This document shows positions 1-9,000 of a stretch of 64,000 bases of DNA, one piece after another (positions within the stretch are counted from its first letter, which is position 1; every line of letters begins with the position of its first letter). The translations under genes and the position numbers were made by a program. The notes under the pieces are model-generated. The model was not told where the DNA came from and did no database searches. It saw only the letters and a list, made by a program, of their open reading frames with translations. Source of the DNA: Nocardia bhagyanarayanae (GTDB taxonomy: Bacteria > Actinomycetota > Actinomycetes > Mycobacteriales > Mycobacteriaceae); assembly GCF_006716565.1 (NCBI RefSeq), contig NZ_VFPG01000001.1, positions 3,534,001 through 3,598,000 of the forward strand, read 5' to 3'.

Positions 1-110
1 TACGCCTGGCCGCGTGACTTTGGTTGTGGAAAGCTGGGAGCCTCCGCGGGGTGATTTGACCGGATTCGAGGAGCGCTAGTGGTGGATCCGACAGCCATGG
101 GGAGGGATCG

Positions 111-812
111 GTGAGCACGCAGAACCCGGGCGACGGGGACCAACGGCGTCCCGAGGAGCCCGCCGAGCAACCGGAGTGGACCACCCCTGAGCTGAACGTG
201 CCGGAGCCGCCGGATCTACCGGGCCCGAGCGAGCAGGGACCGCCCCCGTCCGGCCCGCGACCGGGCAGCATCCAGCGCCAGGAACCGGGCGTCACCCAGC
301 CCCGTCCGCCGACCGTCGCCGAGGCGCGCGCCAGGGACAAAGCCCGCAAACGCGCCGCCGAGGCGCAGCGCGCGGCGGAGGCGGCGGCCGAGGCCAAGAA
401 GCGGACCCGCAAGCGCGTGCTGATCGGCGGCGTCGCGGTCGTCGGCGTCGCGGGACTCGTCGGCGGCGGCTATCTGGCGTACCGGGCGCTCACCGCGCCC
501 GACGAGGTCACCGCCTACTGCGTGAAGAACGAGAACGGCCAGGAGCTCGTCGTCGAGGACAAGTACTGCACGCCCGGCACGGCGGGCTTCGTCGACGACA
601 GCGGCGGCGGCTCGCACGGCCACGCGGGCCCGATCATCATCTACGGCGGCGGCCCGCAGTACCGCTACTACTACGGCGGCAACAACACCATCGGCAAGGC
701 GCCCGTCGGCGGCTCCACGCTGAAACCCAAGGGGGCCCAGATCACCACCAAGTCCGGCACCACTATCCAGCGCGGCGGACTCGGCAGCAAGAGCACCGGC
801 GGTGGTTCCTGA
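111..812 (+). CDS. Single-pass membrane protein with Cys pair (DUF1190/YgiB-like)
   Basis: 233 residues from GTG, with a GGGAGGGA ribosome site just upstream. Residues 1-100 are Pro/Glu/Ala-rich and charged, probably cytoplasmic. A hydrophobic Gly/Val segment at about 103-126 follows an Arg/Lys cluster. The outer part has two cysteines (137, 153), an RYYYGG motif near 185-190 and a Gly/Ser/Thr tail. The stop overlaps the next start (TGATG), so it is translated with the ATP-grasp protein. In Enterobacteria, DUF1190 (YgiB/YjfM), an ATP-grasp protein (YgiC/YjfC) and DUF350 (YjfL) form the same cluster, which suggests the family. Function is unknown; assignment rests on context plus the Cys/Gly-rich C-terminus. 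Confidence 0.7.
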   Translation: MSTQNPGDGDQRRPEEPAEQPEWTTPELNVPEPPDLPGPSEQGPPPSGPRPGSIQRQEPGVTQPRPPTVAEARARDKARKRAAEAQRAAEAAAEAKKRTRKRVLIGGVAVVGVAGLVGGGYLAYRALTAPDEVTAYCVKNENGQELVVEDKYCTPGTAGFVDDSGGGSHGHAGPIIIYGGGPQYRYYYGGNNTIGKAPVGGSTLKPKGAQITTKSGTTIQRGGLGSKSTGGGS

Positions 813-1978
813 TGCGTCGAGTCCGCGGCACGCCGCGCCAGGACTGGAAGCGGATCATCGAGGGGCAAGGATTGGTCTACGGCGCGCCGGGCCGTGACGC
901 CAGCGGTCAGCCGCGCCCGTACTGGGACGAGTCGGTGCACTACGAGTTCGACATGCCGGAGATCCTCGCGCTGGAGGCCGATGTCGAACTGCTGCACTCG
1001 ATGTGCCTGAACGCCGTCGAGCACGTCGTGCTCACCGAGCGGTTCCGGGATTTCGGTCTGCCGGAATGGAGTTGGGAGCCGATCGCCGAATCGTGGCGCC
1101 GCGGTGACCCGCACGTGTACGGCCGCTTCGACCTGCGCTACGACGCGCGCCGCCCGGCGAAACTGCTGGAGTACAACGCCGATACGCCGACCTCGCTGCT
1201 GGAGGCGGCGATCGTGCAGTGGCACTGGCTCACCGCGCAGTATCCCGACGACGACCAGTGGAACTCGTTGCACGAGAAGCTGGTCGAGCGCTGGGGCGTG
1301 TTGCGCGACCAATTGCCCTCGCCGCAGCTGCATTTCACCTGGTCCTCCGCGGACGCCACCGGCGAGGACAACGTCACGACGGCCTACATGCAGGAGACGG
1401 CCGCCGAAGCGGGCTTCGACACCATCGCGCTGCCCATCGAGGAGGTCGGATTCGACACGGAGCTGGAGCGTTTCGTCGATCTGGCCGAGGCGCCGATCGA
1501 GTCCGTCTTCAAGCTCTACCCGTGGGAGTGGGTGCTCGACGACGATTTCGGCAAGCGCGTGGTGCAGAGCCTGCCGCAGACCATGTGGGTCGAGCCGCTG
1601 TGGAAGACGCTGCTCAGCAACAAGGCGATCCTGGCGATTCTGTGGGAGATGTATCCCGGGCACCCGAATCTGTTGCCCGCCTATCTCGACCAGCCCAACG
1701 AGCTCACCGAATACATCCGCAAACCGAAGCTCGGCCGCGAGGGCGCCAACATGACGATCGTCGGCGCCGGACTGGAGACCGCCACCGGCGGCGTCTACGG
1801 CGCCGAGGGGTTCGTGTACCAATTGCTCGACCCGCTCCCTGAATTCGACGACATGCGGCCCGTGCTCGGCGCCTGGATCGTCGGCGACGCCGCCGCGGGC
1901 CTCGGCATCCGGGAGACCGCCGGACTGATCACCGACGACGGCGCGGCGTTCGTTCCGCACCGCATACCGACCGAATAG
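812..1978 (+). CDS. ATP-grasp protein, glutathionylspermidine synthase family (YgiC/YjfC-like)
   Basis: 388 residues. The N-terminal part has the family pattern in which an RxDLRYD-like strand leads into LLEYNADTPTSLLEA near 110-133. Residues 304-316 carry the KPxxGREGAN nucleotide/Mg-binding motif of the ATP-grasp C-terminal half. The E. coli paralogues YgiC and YjfC lack proven glutathionylspermidine synthase activity. This organism probably makes mycothiol rather than glutathione, so the substrate is open; an amine-carboxylate ligation is the family expectation only. It overlaps the preceding gene by one base and is 39 bp upstream of the DUF350 gene, forming one operon. Confidence 0.85.
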   Translation: MRRVRGTPRQDWKRIIEGQGLVYGAPGRDASGQPRPYWDESVHYEFDMPEILALEADVELLHSMCLNAVEHVVLTERFRDFGLPEWSWEPIAESWRRGDPHVYGRFDLRYDARRPAKLLEYNADTPTSLLEAAIVQWHWLTAQYPDDDQWNSLHEKLVERWGVLRDQLPSPQLHFTWSSADATGEDNVTTAYMQETAAEAGFDTIALPIEEVGFDTELERFVDLAEAPIESVFKLYPWEWVLDDDFGKRVVQSLPQTMWVEPLWKTLLSNKAILAILWEMYPGHPNLLPAYLDQPNELTEYIRKPKLGREGANMTIVGAGLETATGGVYGAEGFVYQLLDPLPEFDDMRPVLGAWIVGDAAAGLGIRETAGLITDDGAAFVPHRIPTE

Positions 1979-2017
1979 ACCACTCACCCAGCAGGGACCA
2001 CTTCCGGAAGGACCACG

Positions 2018-2467
2018 ATGACCGCAGTCGCCCTCGAATCGGGGTACTGGAGCGCGCTCGGCGAAGGCGTAGGGGCGATCGTCCTCTACGCGCTCGTCGG
2101 CCTCGCGCTGATGCTCGTCGGCTTCTACGCCATCGACCTGACCACTCCGGGCAAGCTGCGCGGTTTGGTGGTCGAGGGCAAGCCCAACGCGATCATCGTG
2201 ACGGCGGCGGGCATGCTGAGCATGGCGTTCATCGTGGTGCTCGCGATCTTCGCGGCGGGCGGCAAGCTCGCCGAGGGTCTGATCGCCGCGCTGGTGTTCG
2301 GCCTGGTCGGCATCATCGCCCAGGTGATCTCGGTGCGGGTCGTGGAGCGCGTGCTCGGCATCGACATCGGGGCCGCGCTGCACGCGGAGAAGTTCACCAC
2401 CGAGGTGCTCGTGGTGGCCGCCGCGCACTTCGCGCTCGGCTTGGTGGTGGCGGTCGCCATTCTCTGA
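2018..2467 (+). CDS. DUF350 family integral membrane protein (YjfL-like)
   Basis: 149 residues, almost entirely four hydrophobic segments (about 14-41, 57-80, 86-108, 124-148) joined by short loops. Length and the GxALMLxGFYxIDLTTPGKL-type first helix fit DUF350. An AGGAC-type ribosome site precedes the ATG. It is the last gene of the three-gene operon, followed by a hairpin terminator. DUF350 proteins usually sit with ATP-grasp YgiC-type genes; the biochemical role is unknown, but an envelope or membrane modification role is a reasonable inference. Confidence 0.85.
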   Translation: MTAVALESGYWSALGEGVGAIVLYALVGLALMLVGFYAIDLTTPGKLRGLVVEGKPNAIIVTAAGMLSMAFIVVLAIFAAGGKLAEGLIAALVFGLVGIIAQVISVRVVERVLGIDIGAALHAEKFTTEVLVVAAAHFALGLVVAVAIL

Positions 2468-2470
2468 CGG

Positions 2471-2521
2471 GACCGAAGGTGACCGTCACCGTGCCCGTAG
2501 CGACGAAGGTGACCTTCGGTC
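2471..2521. terminator. Hairpin between convergent genes
   Basis: GACCGAAGGTGACC (2471-2484) pairs with GGTGACCTTCGGTC (2508-2521) with one mismatch over 14 bp. It lies between the converging DUF350 and MBL-hydrolase genes and can serve as a bidirectional terminator. There is no U-tract, as is common in actinobacteria. Confidence 0.55.
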
Positions 2522-2591
2522 GGGCGTAGGTGTACCTCCGCGTCCGCTCCGGCCGTGCGCGGGCTACTGGCGGACGCGTCCTGCTGTGCGA

Positions 2592-3218
2592 CTAGTGCCC
2601 GCGGGCGATCCAGTCGGCCAGCGACGGCTTCTCGGCGCCGATCGTGGTGTCCTCGCCGTGGCCGGTGTGCACCGTCGTCTCGTCGGGCAGCGTGAGCAAC
2701 CGATCCCGGATGGAATCGATGATGGTGCCGAAGTCGGAGTAGGAGCGTCCGGTCGCGCCGGGCCCTCCGGCGAAGAGCGTGTCGCCGGTGCACAGCGCGT
2801 TCAGCTCCGGCAGGTAGAGGCAGACCGAGCCGGGCGAGTGGCCCGGCGTGTGCAGGATTTCGATGTCGATGCCCGCCACCGAGATTCGCGCCGTGTCGGC
2901 GAGCGAGCGGTAGCGGGCGTCCGGGTGCGTCATCCGCCACAGCGGTTCGTCGGCGGGATGCAACAGGACGGGCGCGTACAGGCGCTCGGCCAGTTCCGGT
3001 GCGACATTGATGTGGTCGTTGTGGCCGTGCGTGCACAGCACCGCGACGACGCGCCGCCCGCCGACCCCGGCCACGATGGCGTCGGGGTCGTGCGCCGCGT
3101 CCACCACGAGCACCTCGCGGTAGTTGCCGATGAGCCAGACGTTGTTGTCGACAGCCCACGTGCCGCCGTCCAGCGAGAAGGTGCCCGAGGTGACCACCCG
3201 GTCGATACGCGCGCTCAC
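2592..3218 (-). CDS. MBL-fold hydrolase partner of mycothiol formaldehyde dehydrogenase
   Basis: 208 residues. The metallo-beta-lactamase motif THGHNDH gives H64, H66, D68 and H69. H127 in HTPGHSPG and D146 in CTGDTLF complete a glyoxalase-II-like dinuclear metal site. The GTG start overlaps the dehydrogenase stop by four bases (GTGA), so the two are translationally coupled. In actinobacteria such MBL proteins travel with S-(hydroxymethyl)mycothiol dehydrogenase and are thought to hydrolyse the S-formyl (or another acyl) mycothiol product. That role is inferred from the neighbour. Confidence 0.85.
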   Translation of the reverse strand: MSARIDRVVTSGTFSLDGGTWAVDNNVWLIGNYREVLVVDAAHDPDAIVAGVGGRRVVAVLCTHGHNDHINVAPELAERLYAPVLLHPADEPLWRMTHPDARYRSLADTARISVAGIDIEILHTPGHSPGSVCLYLPELNALCTGDTLFAGGPGATGRSYSDFGTIIDSIRDRLLTLPDETTVHTGHGEDTTIGAEKPSLADWIARGH

Positions 3219-4300
3219 CAGACCACCACCGAGCGCAGCACCTCACCCGCGTGCATGGCGGTGAAGGCGCGCTCCACCTCGTCGAGCGCGATCCGCTCGG
3301 TGACGAAGCGGTCCAGCGGCAGCCTGCCCTGCCGGTACAGGTCGACGAGCATCGGGAAGTCGCGCTCGGGCAGGCAGTCGCCGTACCAGGAGGACTTCAG
3401 CGCTCCGCCACGGGAGAACAGGTCGATCAGCGGCATCTCGATCGTCATGTCGGGGGTGGGGACGCCGACCAGCACGACGGTGCCCGCGAGATCGCGGCTG
3501 TAGAAGGCCTGCTTCCAGGTCTCCGGGCGCCCGACGGCGTCGATCACCACGTCGGCGCCGAAACCGTCGGTGAGCTCCTGGATGCGGCTCACCACGTCCT
3601 CGGAGCTCGCGTCGACCGTGTGGGTGGCCCCGAACTCCTTGGCCCAGGTCAGCTTTCGCGGGTCGCGGTCGATCGCGACGATGGTTCGGGCACCGGCCAG
3701 CCGGGCGCCCGCGATCGCGGCGTCGCCGACACCGCCGCAGCCGATCACCGCGACGGTGTCGCCGCGCGAGACGTTGCCGGTGTTCATGGCGGCGCCGATG
3801 CCCGCCATCACGCCGCAGCCGAGCAGGCCCGCGACGGCGGGGTCGGCCTCGGGATCGACCTTGGTGCACTGCCCTTCGTGCACCAGCGTCTTGTCGGCGA
3901 AGGCGCCGATGCCCAGCGCGGGGCTCAGTTCGGTGCCGTCGGTGAGCGTCATCTTCTTGCTCGCGTTGTGGCTGGCGAAGCAGTACCAAGGACGTCCGCG
4001 TTTGCACGCCCGGCATTCGCCGCAGACAGCGCGCCAGTTGAGCACCACGAAATCGCCGGGGGCCACGTGCGTGACCGCCGCGCCGACGGTTTCCACCACA
4101 CCCGCCGCCTCGTGGCCGAGCAGGAACGGGAACTCGTCGTTGATGCCGCCCTCGCGGTAGTGCAGATCCGTGTGGCAGACGCCGCAGGACTGGACGCGCA
4201 CCACCACGTCGTGCGGACCGGGATCGGGGATGACCACGTCGACCAGTTCGACCGGAGCGCCGATGGTTCGGGCGATGACGCCGCGCACGGTTTCGGACAC
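3215..4300 (-). CDS. mscR: S-(hydroxymethyl)mycothiol dehydrogenase / S-nitrosomycothiol reductase
   Basis: 361 residues from GTG, with AGGAGG six bases upstream; the open frame continues upstream, but the family starts here. It is a zinc medium-chain alcohol dehydrogenase. The catalytic zinc region CGVCHTD (C42) is followed by GHEAAG, the structural-zinc cysteines in [11 protein letters not shown]...YC, and the nucleotide-binding [10 protein letters not shown]. The length matches mycobacterial AdhE2/MscR. It oxidises the formaldehyde-mycothiol adduct with NAD and can reduce S-nitrosomycothiol. It is the first gene of a two-gene operon with the MBL hydrolase and is divergent from the DUF1707 gene. 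Confidence 0.92.
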   Translation of the reverse strand: MSETVRGVIARTIGAPVELVDVVIPDPGPHDVVVRVQSCGVCHTDLHYREGGINDEFPFLLGHEAAGVVETVGAAVTHVAPGDFVVLNWRAVCGECRACKRGRPWYCFASHNASKKMTLTDGTELSPALGIGAFADKTLVHEGQCTKVDPEADPAVAGLLGCGVMAGIGAAMNTGNVSRGDTVAVIGCGGVGDAAIAGARLAGARTIVAIDRDPRKLTWAKEFGATHTVDASSEDVVSRIQELTDGFGADVVIDAVGRPETWKQAFYSRDLAGTVVLVGVPTPDMTIEMPLIDLFSRGGALKSSWYGDCLPERDFPMLVDLYRQGRLPLDRFVTERIALDEVERAFTAMHAGEVLRSVVVW

Positions 4301-4394
4301 GAAATCCTCCTCGAAGCTCGCATGCCGCCGTCGGCACGCGCTCCATCTTGCCGTGCCGGGCGCCGTGCGGGGAGGTGTCCGGTGAAGTCCGGGG

Positions 4395-4450
4395 TTGACA
4401 TTCCACATTGGAGGGTGCACGCTATTGGCAATATTCCACTGTGGAGGGTG
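4395..4450 (+). promoter_or_regulatory. Promoter region with tandem 18-bp operator-like repeats
   Basis: Two near-identical 18-mers, ATTCCACATTGGAGGGTG (4400-4417) and ATTCCACTGTGGAGGGTG (4433-4450), differ at two positions and are spaced 33 bp apart, about three helical turns. Each contains a TCCA-N3-TGGA dyad. A TTGACA hexamer (4395-4400) abuts the first. They lie in the divergent space between mscR and the DUF1707 gene, 21 bp before the latter's ATG. This looks like a paired binding site for an unidentified regulator. Confidence 0.5.
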
Positions 4451-4471
4451 GAATCGTCGATAGGAACTGGT

Positions 4472-4897
4472 ATGGACATCTCGCCCGGTACCCGCGCGTC
4501 CGATGCCGAACGCGACCAAGTCGTCGCGCTGCTCGGTAGGCACATGGCCGATGGACGCCTCGACCTGGCCGAATACGATCAGCGGGTCGCGCGCGTCTAC
4601 GGCACCGTCACCCGTGACGACCTGCAACTGGTGCTCGCCGACCTGCCGAAGCCGACGAAAGAGTCCGCCGCGCAGCCGAAGTCGCGGCCGCGGATTCCGG
4701 TGTGGCAGCGCATCGAGGGCGGCAGCTGGCTCGGTGTCAGCATCCTGGTGCTCGTCATCTGGGCGGCCATCTCGATCGGCGTCGGCGAGTTCACCTACCC
4801 CTGGCCGGTCTGGGTCATCGGGCCGTGGGGCGCGGTGCTGGCCTTCCGCATGCTCACCGGCTGGGAATCCGGCCGCGCCTGCAAGCGGGCGGGTTAG
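4472..4897 (+). CDS. DUF1707 domain membrane protein
   Basis: 141 residues. The N-terminal 55 residues ([15 protein letters not shown]..., [16 protein letters not shown]) are a clear DUF1707 (SHOCT-like) domain. After a short linker there are two transmembrane helices (about 87-105, 109-128). DUF1707 proteins are abundant in actinobacteria and of unknown biochemical function; the domain is thought to mediate protein or membrane association. The ATG was chosen because the domain begins at residue 9 and the operator repeats end 21 bp upstream. Confidence 0.85.
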   Translation: MDISPGTRASDAERDQVVALLGRHMADGRLDLAEYDQRVARVYGTVTRDDLQLVLADLPKPTKESAAQPKSRPRIPVWQRIEGGSWLGVSILVLVIWAAISIGVGEFTYPWPVWVIGPWGAVLAFRMLTGWESGRACKRAG

Positions 4898-5026
4898 GCG
4901 TCCGGCCGTGCCAGGCTGCCGCCCGATCCCATCGCCGCGGGCCCCGGCGCCACACCCGCGGCCGATTTCCCGGATGGCGCCATCGCGGCAGGTGACAATA
5001 CGAGGCGTGCAGCCGAGTAGGGCGTC

Positions 5027-5974
5027 ATGAGCGACGACGAGGCCGTCGCGGCGCTGTGGGCGCGGCGAATGCGCTGGGCCCGGGCCGCGGATGCCGCCAA
5101 GCGGCGCGCCGATCGCGTCCGGGTCGCCGTCCTCTGCCTCAGCGGCGTGGGTGCGATCGCCACGGCGGCGACCGCGACCGTCTTGCGCACCTCGGGCCTG
5201 CCGCAGCTCGTGGTCGCCGCCCTCGGCGCGGTCTGCCTCGCACTGGGGACGTTCCTCGCCGCGCATTTCCTGACACCCGCCGAGCTCCGTCGCTGGACCC
5301 GAGCCCGCGCCGTCGCGGAGAACATCAAGCAGGTGATCTACCGGTTCCGGGCCGGGGCACGCCCCTTTCGCGACGACGACGCGCTGCTCCGGCTGCACCG
5401 GGCCGTAGGCGAAATCGAGGAGTCCGCCGACGATCTGCTGCCGTTTCTGACATCGAACGGCGCCGACGCCGCTGGCTTCGCCGCCTCGCCGCCGCCACCC
5501 GCGCTGACCCCCGACGAGTACGTGCGGGATCGGGTGCAGGGTCAGATCACCGGCTACTACGACCGCAGGGCGCGCGAATACGCCGCACGAGCGCGGCGGT
5601 TGCGCGGGGTGGCCCTGTTGCTCGGCGTGGCGGCGACCCTGGTCGCCGCCCTCGGCGCCGTCCTCGTCGGCGCCTCGTCCGGCTCCGGCCGAACCACCTG
5701 GGCCGCCAACCTGAGTCCGTGGGTCGCCGTGCTGACGACGCTGGGCGCGGGCGTCGCCGGTTACCTGGCGGGCCGCCGCTACGAGTTCCTGGTGATGAGC
5801 TACTCCGCGACCGCCCGGCGGCTCGGCCAGCTGCTGCGCGAGTGGCGAGCCGAGGGCTCACCCACCGACGAACCACGCTGGACGGCTTTCGTCGACGACT
5901 GCGAAACGGTGATCGCCCAGCAGAACGAGACCTGGGTGGCGAAATGGGCGGAACCCCAACCAGACGGACGCTGA
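5027..5974 (+). CDS. Double SLATT/DUF4231-type membrane protein (putative effector)
   Basis: 315 residues. There are two similar modules, each an amphipathic Arg-rich helix followed by two transmembrane helices and another Arg-rich helix. Module 1 spans about 10-110 (helices about 33-55, 60-82). Module 2 spans about 165-290, with the DUF4231-like [14 protein letters not shown] entry and helices about 192-215 and 227-245. SLATT/DUF4231 proteins are predicted pore-forming effectors of nucleotide-signalling and other conflict systems. An AGGG site precedes the ATG. The gene is 119 bp upstream of, and codirectional with, the TIR-nSTAND-WD40 gene. No nucleotide cyclase (SMODS) or SLOG partner is visible, so partnership with the TIR protein is an inference. 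Confidence 0.75.
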   Translation: MSDDEAVAALWARRMRWARAADAAKRRADRVRVAVLCLSGVGAIATAATATVLRTSGLPQLVVAALGAVCLALGTFLAAHFLTPAELRRWTRARAVAENIKQVIYRFRAGARPFRDDDALLRLHRAVGEIEESADDLLPFLTSNGADAAGFAASPPPPALTPDEYVRDRVQGQITGYYDRRAREYAARARRLRGVALLLGVAATLVAALGAVLVGASSGSGRTTWAANLSPWVAVLTTLGAGVAGYLAGRRYEFLVMSYSATARRLGQLLREWRAEGSPTDEPRWTAFVDDCETVIAQQNETWVAKWAEPQPDGR

Positions 5975-6093
5975 ACATCGCGGCTTCGCGTACCGAACCG
6001 AGATCATGTCAGGTAGTGCGCTACTCGATACTCGGTGCCCGTCGAGTGTGAAGGTTGTGTGGACAGCCCGTTCCCCGCACCCGGGGGTGTCAC

Positions 6094-9000
6094 ATGGCCC
6101 GCATATTCCTGAGTCATTCCAGCCGAGACGATCGCGCGGCGATCGCGCTGAAACAGTGGCTGGTCGAACAGGATCCCGCGTTGGCGGAGGAGATCTTCCT
6201 CGACCTGGACCGGACCGCCGGCATCCGGCCGGGTATCCGATGGAAGGACGCCCTGGTCCGGGCGGCCGAACGGTGCGAAGCCGTGATCTGTCTGCTCTCC
6301 ACGAACTGGGAGCGCTCCGCGGAGTGCAAGACGGAGTTCCGCACGGCCGAGAATCTGCACAAACCGATCTACTGCCTGCGGTTGGAGAAGCTGACCAGCC
6401 GTGAGGCCGCCGCCGAATGGCAGCAGGTGGACCTGTTCGGCGCGGGACCCCACACCGCCATCGTGATCGACGAGGGGCCGCCGGTCGAGCTGCTGACCGA
6501 AGGCCTGCGCCGACTGTGGGACGCCTTGCGCGCCGCCGGAATCGGAGCCGAACACTTCCCGTGGCCGCCGCCGGGCGAGCCGAACCGAGCACCCTATCGA
6601 GGGTGGGAGCCCTTCGACGCGGTCGACGCTGCCGTGTACTTCGGCCGTGACGGCCAGATCGTGCGCGCCCTCGACGCGATGCGGGGCATGCGGTCCATCG
6701 GCCTCGAGCGGCTGTTCGTGATCCTCGGACCCTCCGGCTGCGGCAAGTCGTCGTTCCTGCGTGCCGGGCTCGTGCCGCGGCTCGTCCGCGACGACCGGCA
6801 CTTCGTCGTCCTCGACACCGTCCGCCCGGAACGGGCGGCGGTCACCGGACCACTCGGCTTGGCCCGATCGTTGCACGCGAGCCGGGCCCGGCTGCGGCTC
6901 GGCGGCCCACCGCTGGGGGCGATCAAGTCCGCGTGTCTGTCGAACATCGACGACGTGCGGGATCTGCTCGTGCAGACACGCGAGGCGGCGAAACAGCGGT
7001 TGCTCGACGACGCGGCACCACCGACGATCGTCTTGCCGATCGACCAGGGCGAGGAGTTGTTCAACCCGGACGCCGGACGCGAAGCCGAGCATCTGCTGCG
7101 AATCATCGCCCGGCTCACCGAGGATTCGGCCGTGGACCTCCTCGTGGTCATGGCCATCCGCGCCGACCGCTACGAACCGTTGCAGACGTCGCCGACGTTG
7201 GACAGCGTGTCGCGTGTGGTGTTCGACGAACTGCGTCCCCTCGGCCCCGCGCAGTTCGCCGACGTTATCCGCGGACCAGCGGCCCGCGCCTCCGAAGGCG
7301 GAACTCCGCTGCGGGTACAGCCCGAGCTCGTCGAGCGACTGGTGAACGAATGTGCGTCGAGCGCCGACCCGCTACCGCTGCTGTCGCTGACGATGTCGCG
7401 ACTGTTCACCGACTACGGCAGCCGCGGTGCGCTGACCGTGCGGGACTACGAGTCGATGGGCGGCATGCGCCACGTCGTGGAGTCGGAGATCGCCGCGGTG
7501 CTCAGCGGTGATCCCGCCGAACGCGCCCGGCAGCTGGAAAGCCTTCGGCACGCGTTCGTTCCGTGGCTGGCGACCGTCAACCCCGATACCGATCAACCGC
7601 TGCGGCGGGTGGCGCGCTGGTCGGACCTGCCCGAGGACAGTCGCGCGCTGATCGACGATTTGGTCGCCCGTCGTCTGCTGGTCAAAGACGAGCGTGACGG
7701 CGAAACCGTCGTGGAAGTCGCGCTGGAAAGCCTGTTCCGCGAATGGGGCGCACTCGCCGGGTGGCTCACCGAGGAACGCGCCAACCTGCGATCCGCCGAT
7801 GTGCTCGACCGCGCCGCGGCGGCCTGGCAGGACAACGATCGCGACGAGGCGTGGCTGATCGAGGGCACCCGCCTCACCGACGCCGAGCATCTCGTCGCCG
7901 ATCCGCGGTACCGGCAACGACTCGCCGGCACAACCGAATTCGTCCGGGCGTCGCGACAGCGCGCGGACGATCGCGCCGAGCGGGAACGCCGCAGGCAAGC
8001 CGCGGAACTCGAGACCGCCATGGCGCACGCCGCGGTGCTGCGTAAACGGTCGCGGATTCTGCGTGCGGTGCTTGCGGTGACGGTGGTGATCGCGGTGGTC
8101 GCGGTGTACGGGCTGGTGCGTGCGCGGTCGGAGGAGAAGGAAGCCCAAGCGCGTTTCCGGGAAGCGACCGCGGCGCGGCTCGCCACCAACGCGCAGTCGG
8201 CGCTGTCCGGCGCTCGTCCCGCCGACGACGTTCGCGCGATCCAGGAAACGCTGGCAGCACACCGTCTTTCGGCGACCGACGGACCAGATGTGCTGCTGCG
8301 TACACTGACGGACACGGCAGGGTTGCAGAAGGTCGTCAAGACCGGTCTTCCTTTCTCGGTTCGGCCCTACGAGACGGCCGAGGAGGTCGGGCACCACTAC
8401 CGCACGACGCGTCCGGATTTCGCCGTCGCATTCAGCCCGGACAACCGGCATATCCTGACCGGCGGGATGGAGCTGCGCCTGTGGGACGCGGACACCGGTG
8501 AGCAGGTCGACCGATCGTTCGAATCCTTCCGTGGCGCGCTGCGCGTCGCGTTCAGTCCCGACGGGCGGCGCATCGCCGCGGTCGGCGCGGACTACACCGT
8601 CCAGCTCTGGGACGCCGACTCGGGTCGTCTCCTCGGTGACTTCCTCGGACACACCAGCACGATCTACGCCATCGCCTTCGGTCCAGACGGTCGTCTCCTC
8701 GCTTCCGCTGACGACGGCGGGACAATTCGGCTGTGGGATACCGAATCCCGTAGCGGTCACGGCGAACCACTGACGGGTCACACCGGCCCGGTCAACGGCC
8801 TCGCCTTCAGTCCGGATGGCCGCCGTCTCGTGTCCGCGGGCAAGGACGCGTCCCTCCAGGTCTGGAACGTGGATTCCGGGCAGTCGATCGCAAAACTCGA
8901 GCGTCATGCCCAATCCGTGCAAGCGGTCGCTTGGAGCCGGGACGGACGGCGAATCGTCTCCGGAAGCACCGGGTTGCCCCCGGCGGCGGGCGTCACCGAC

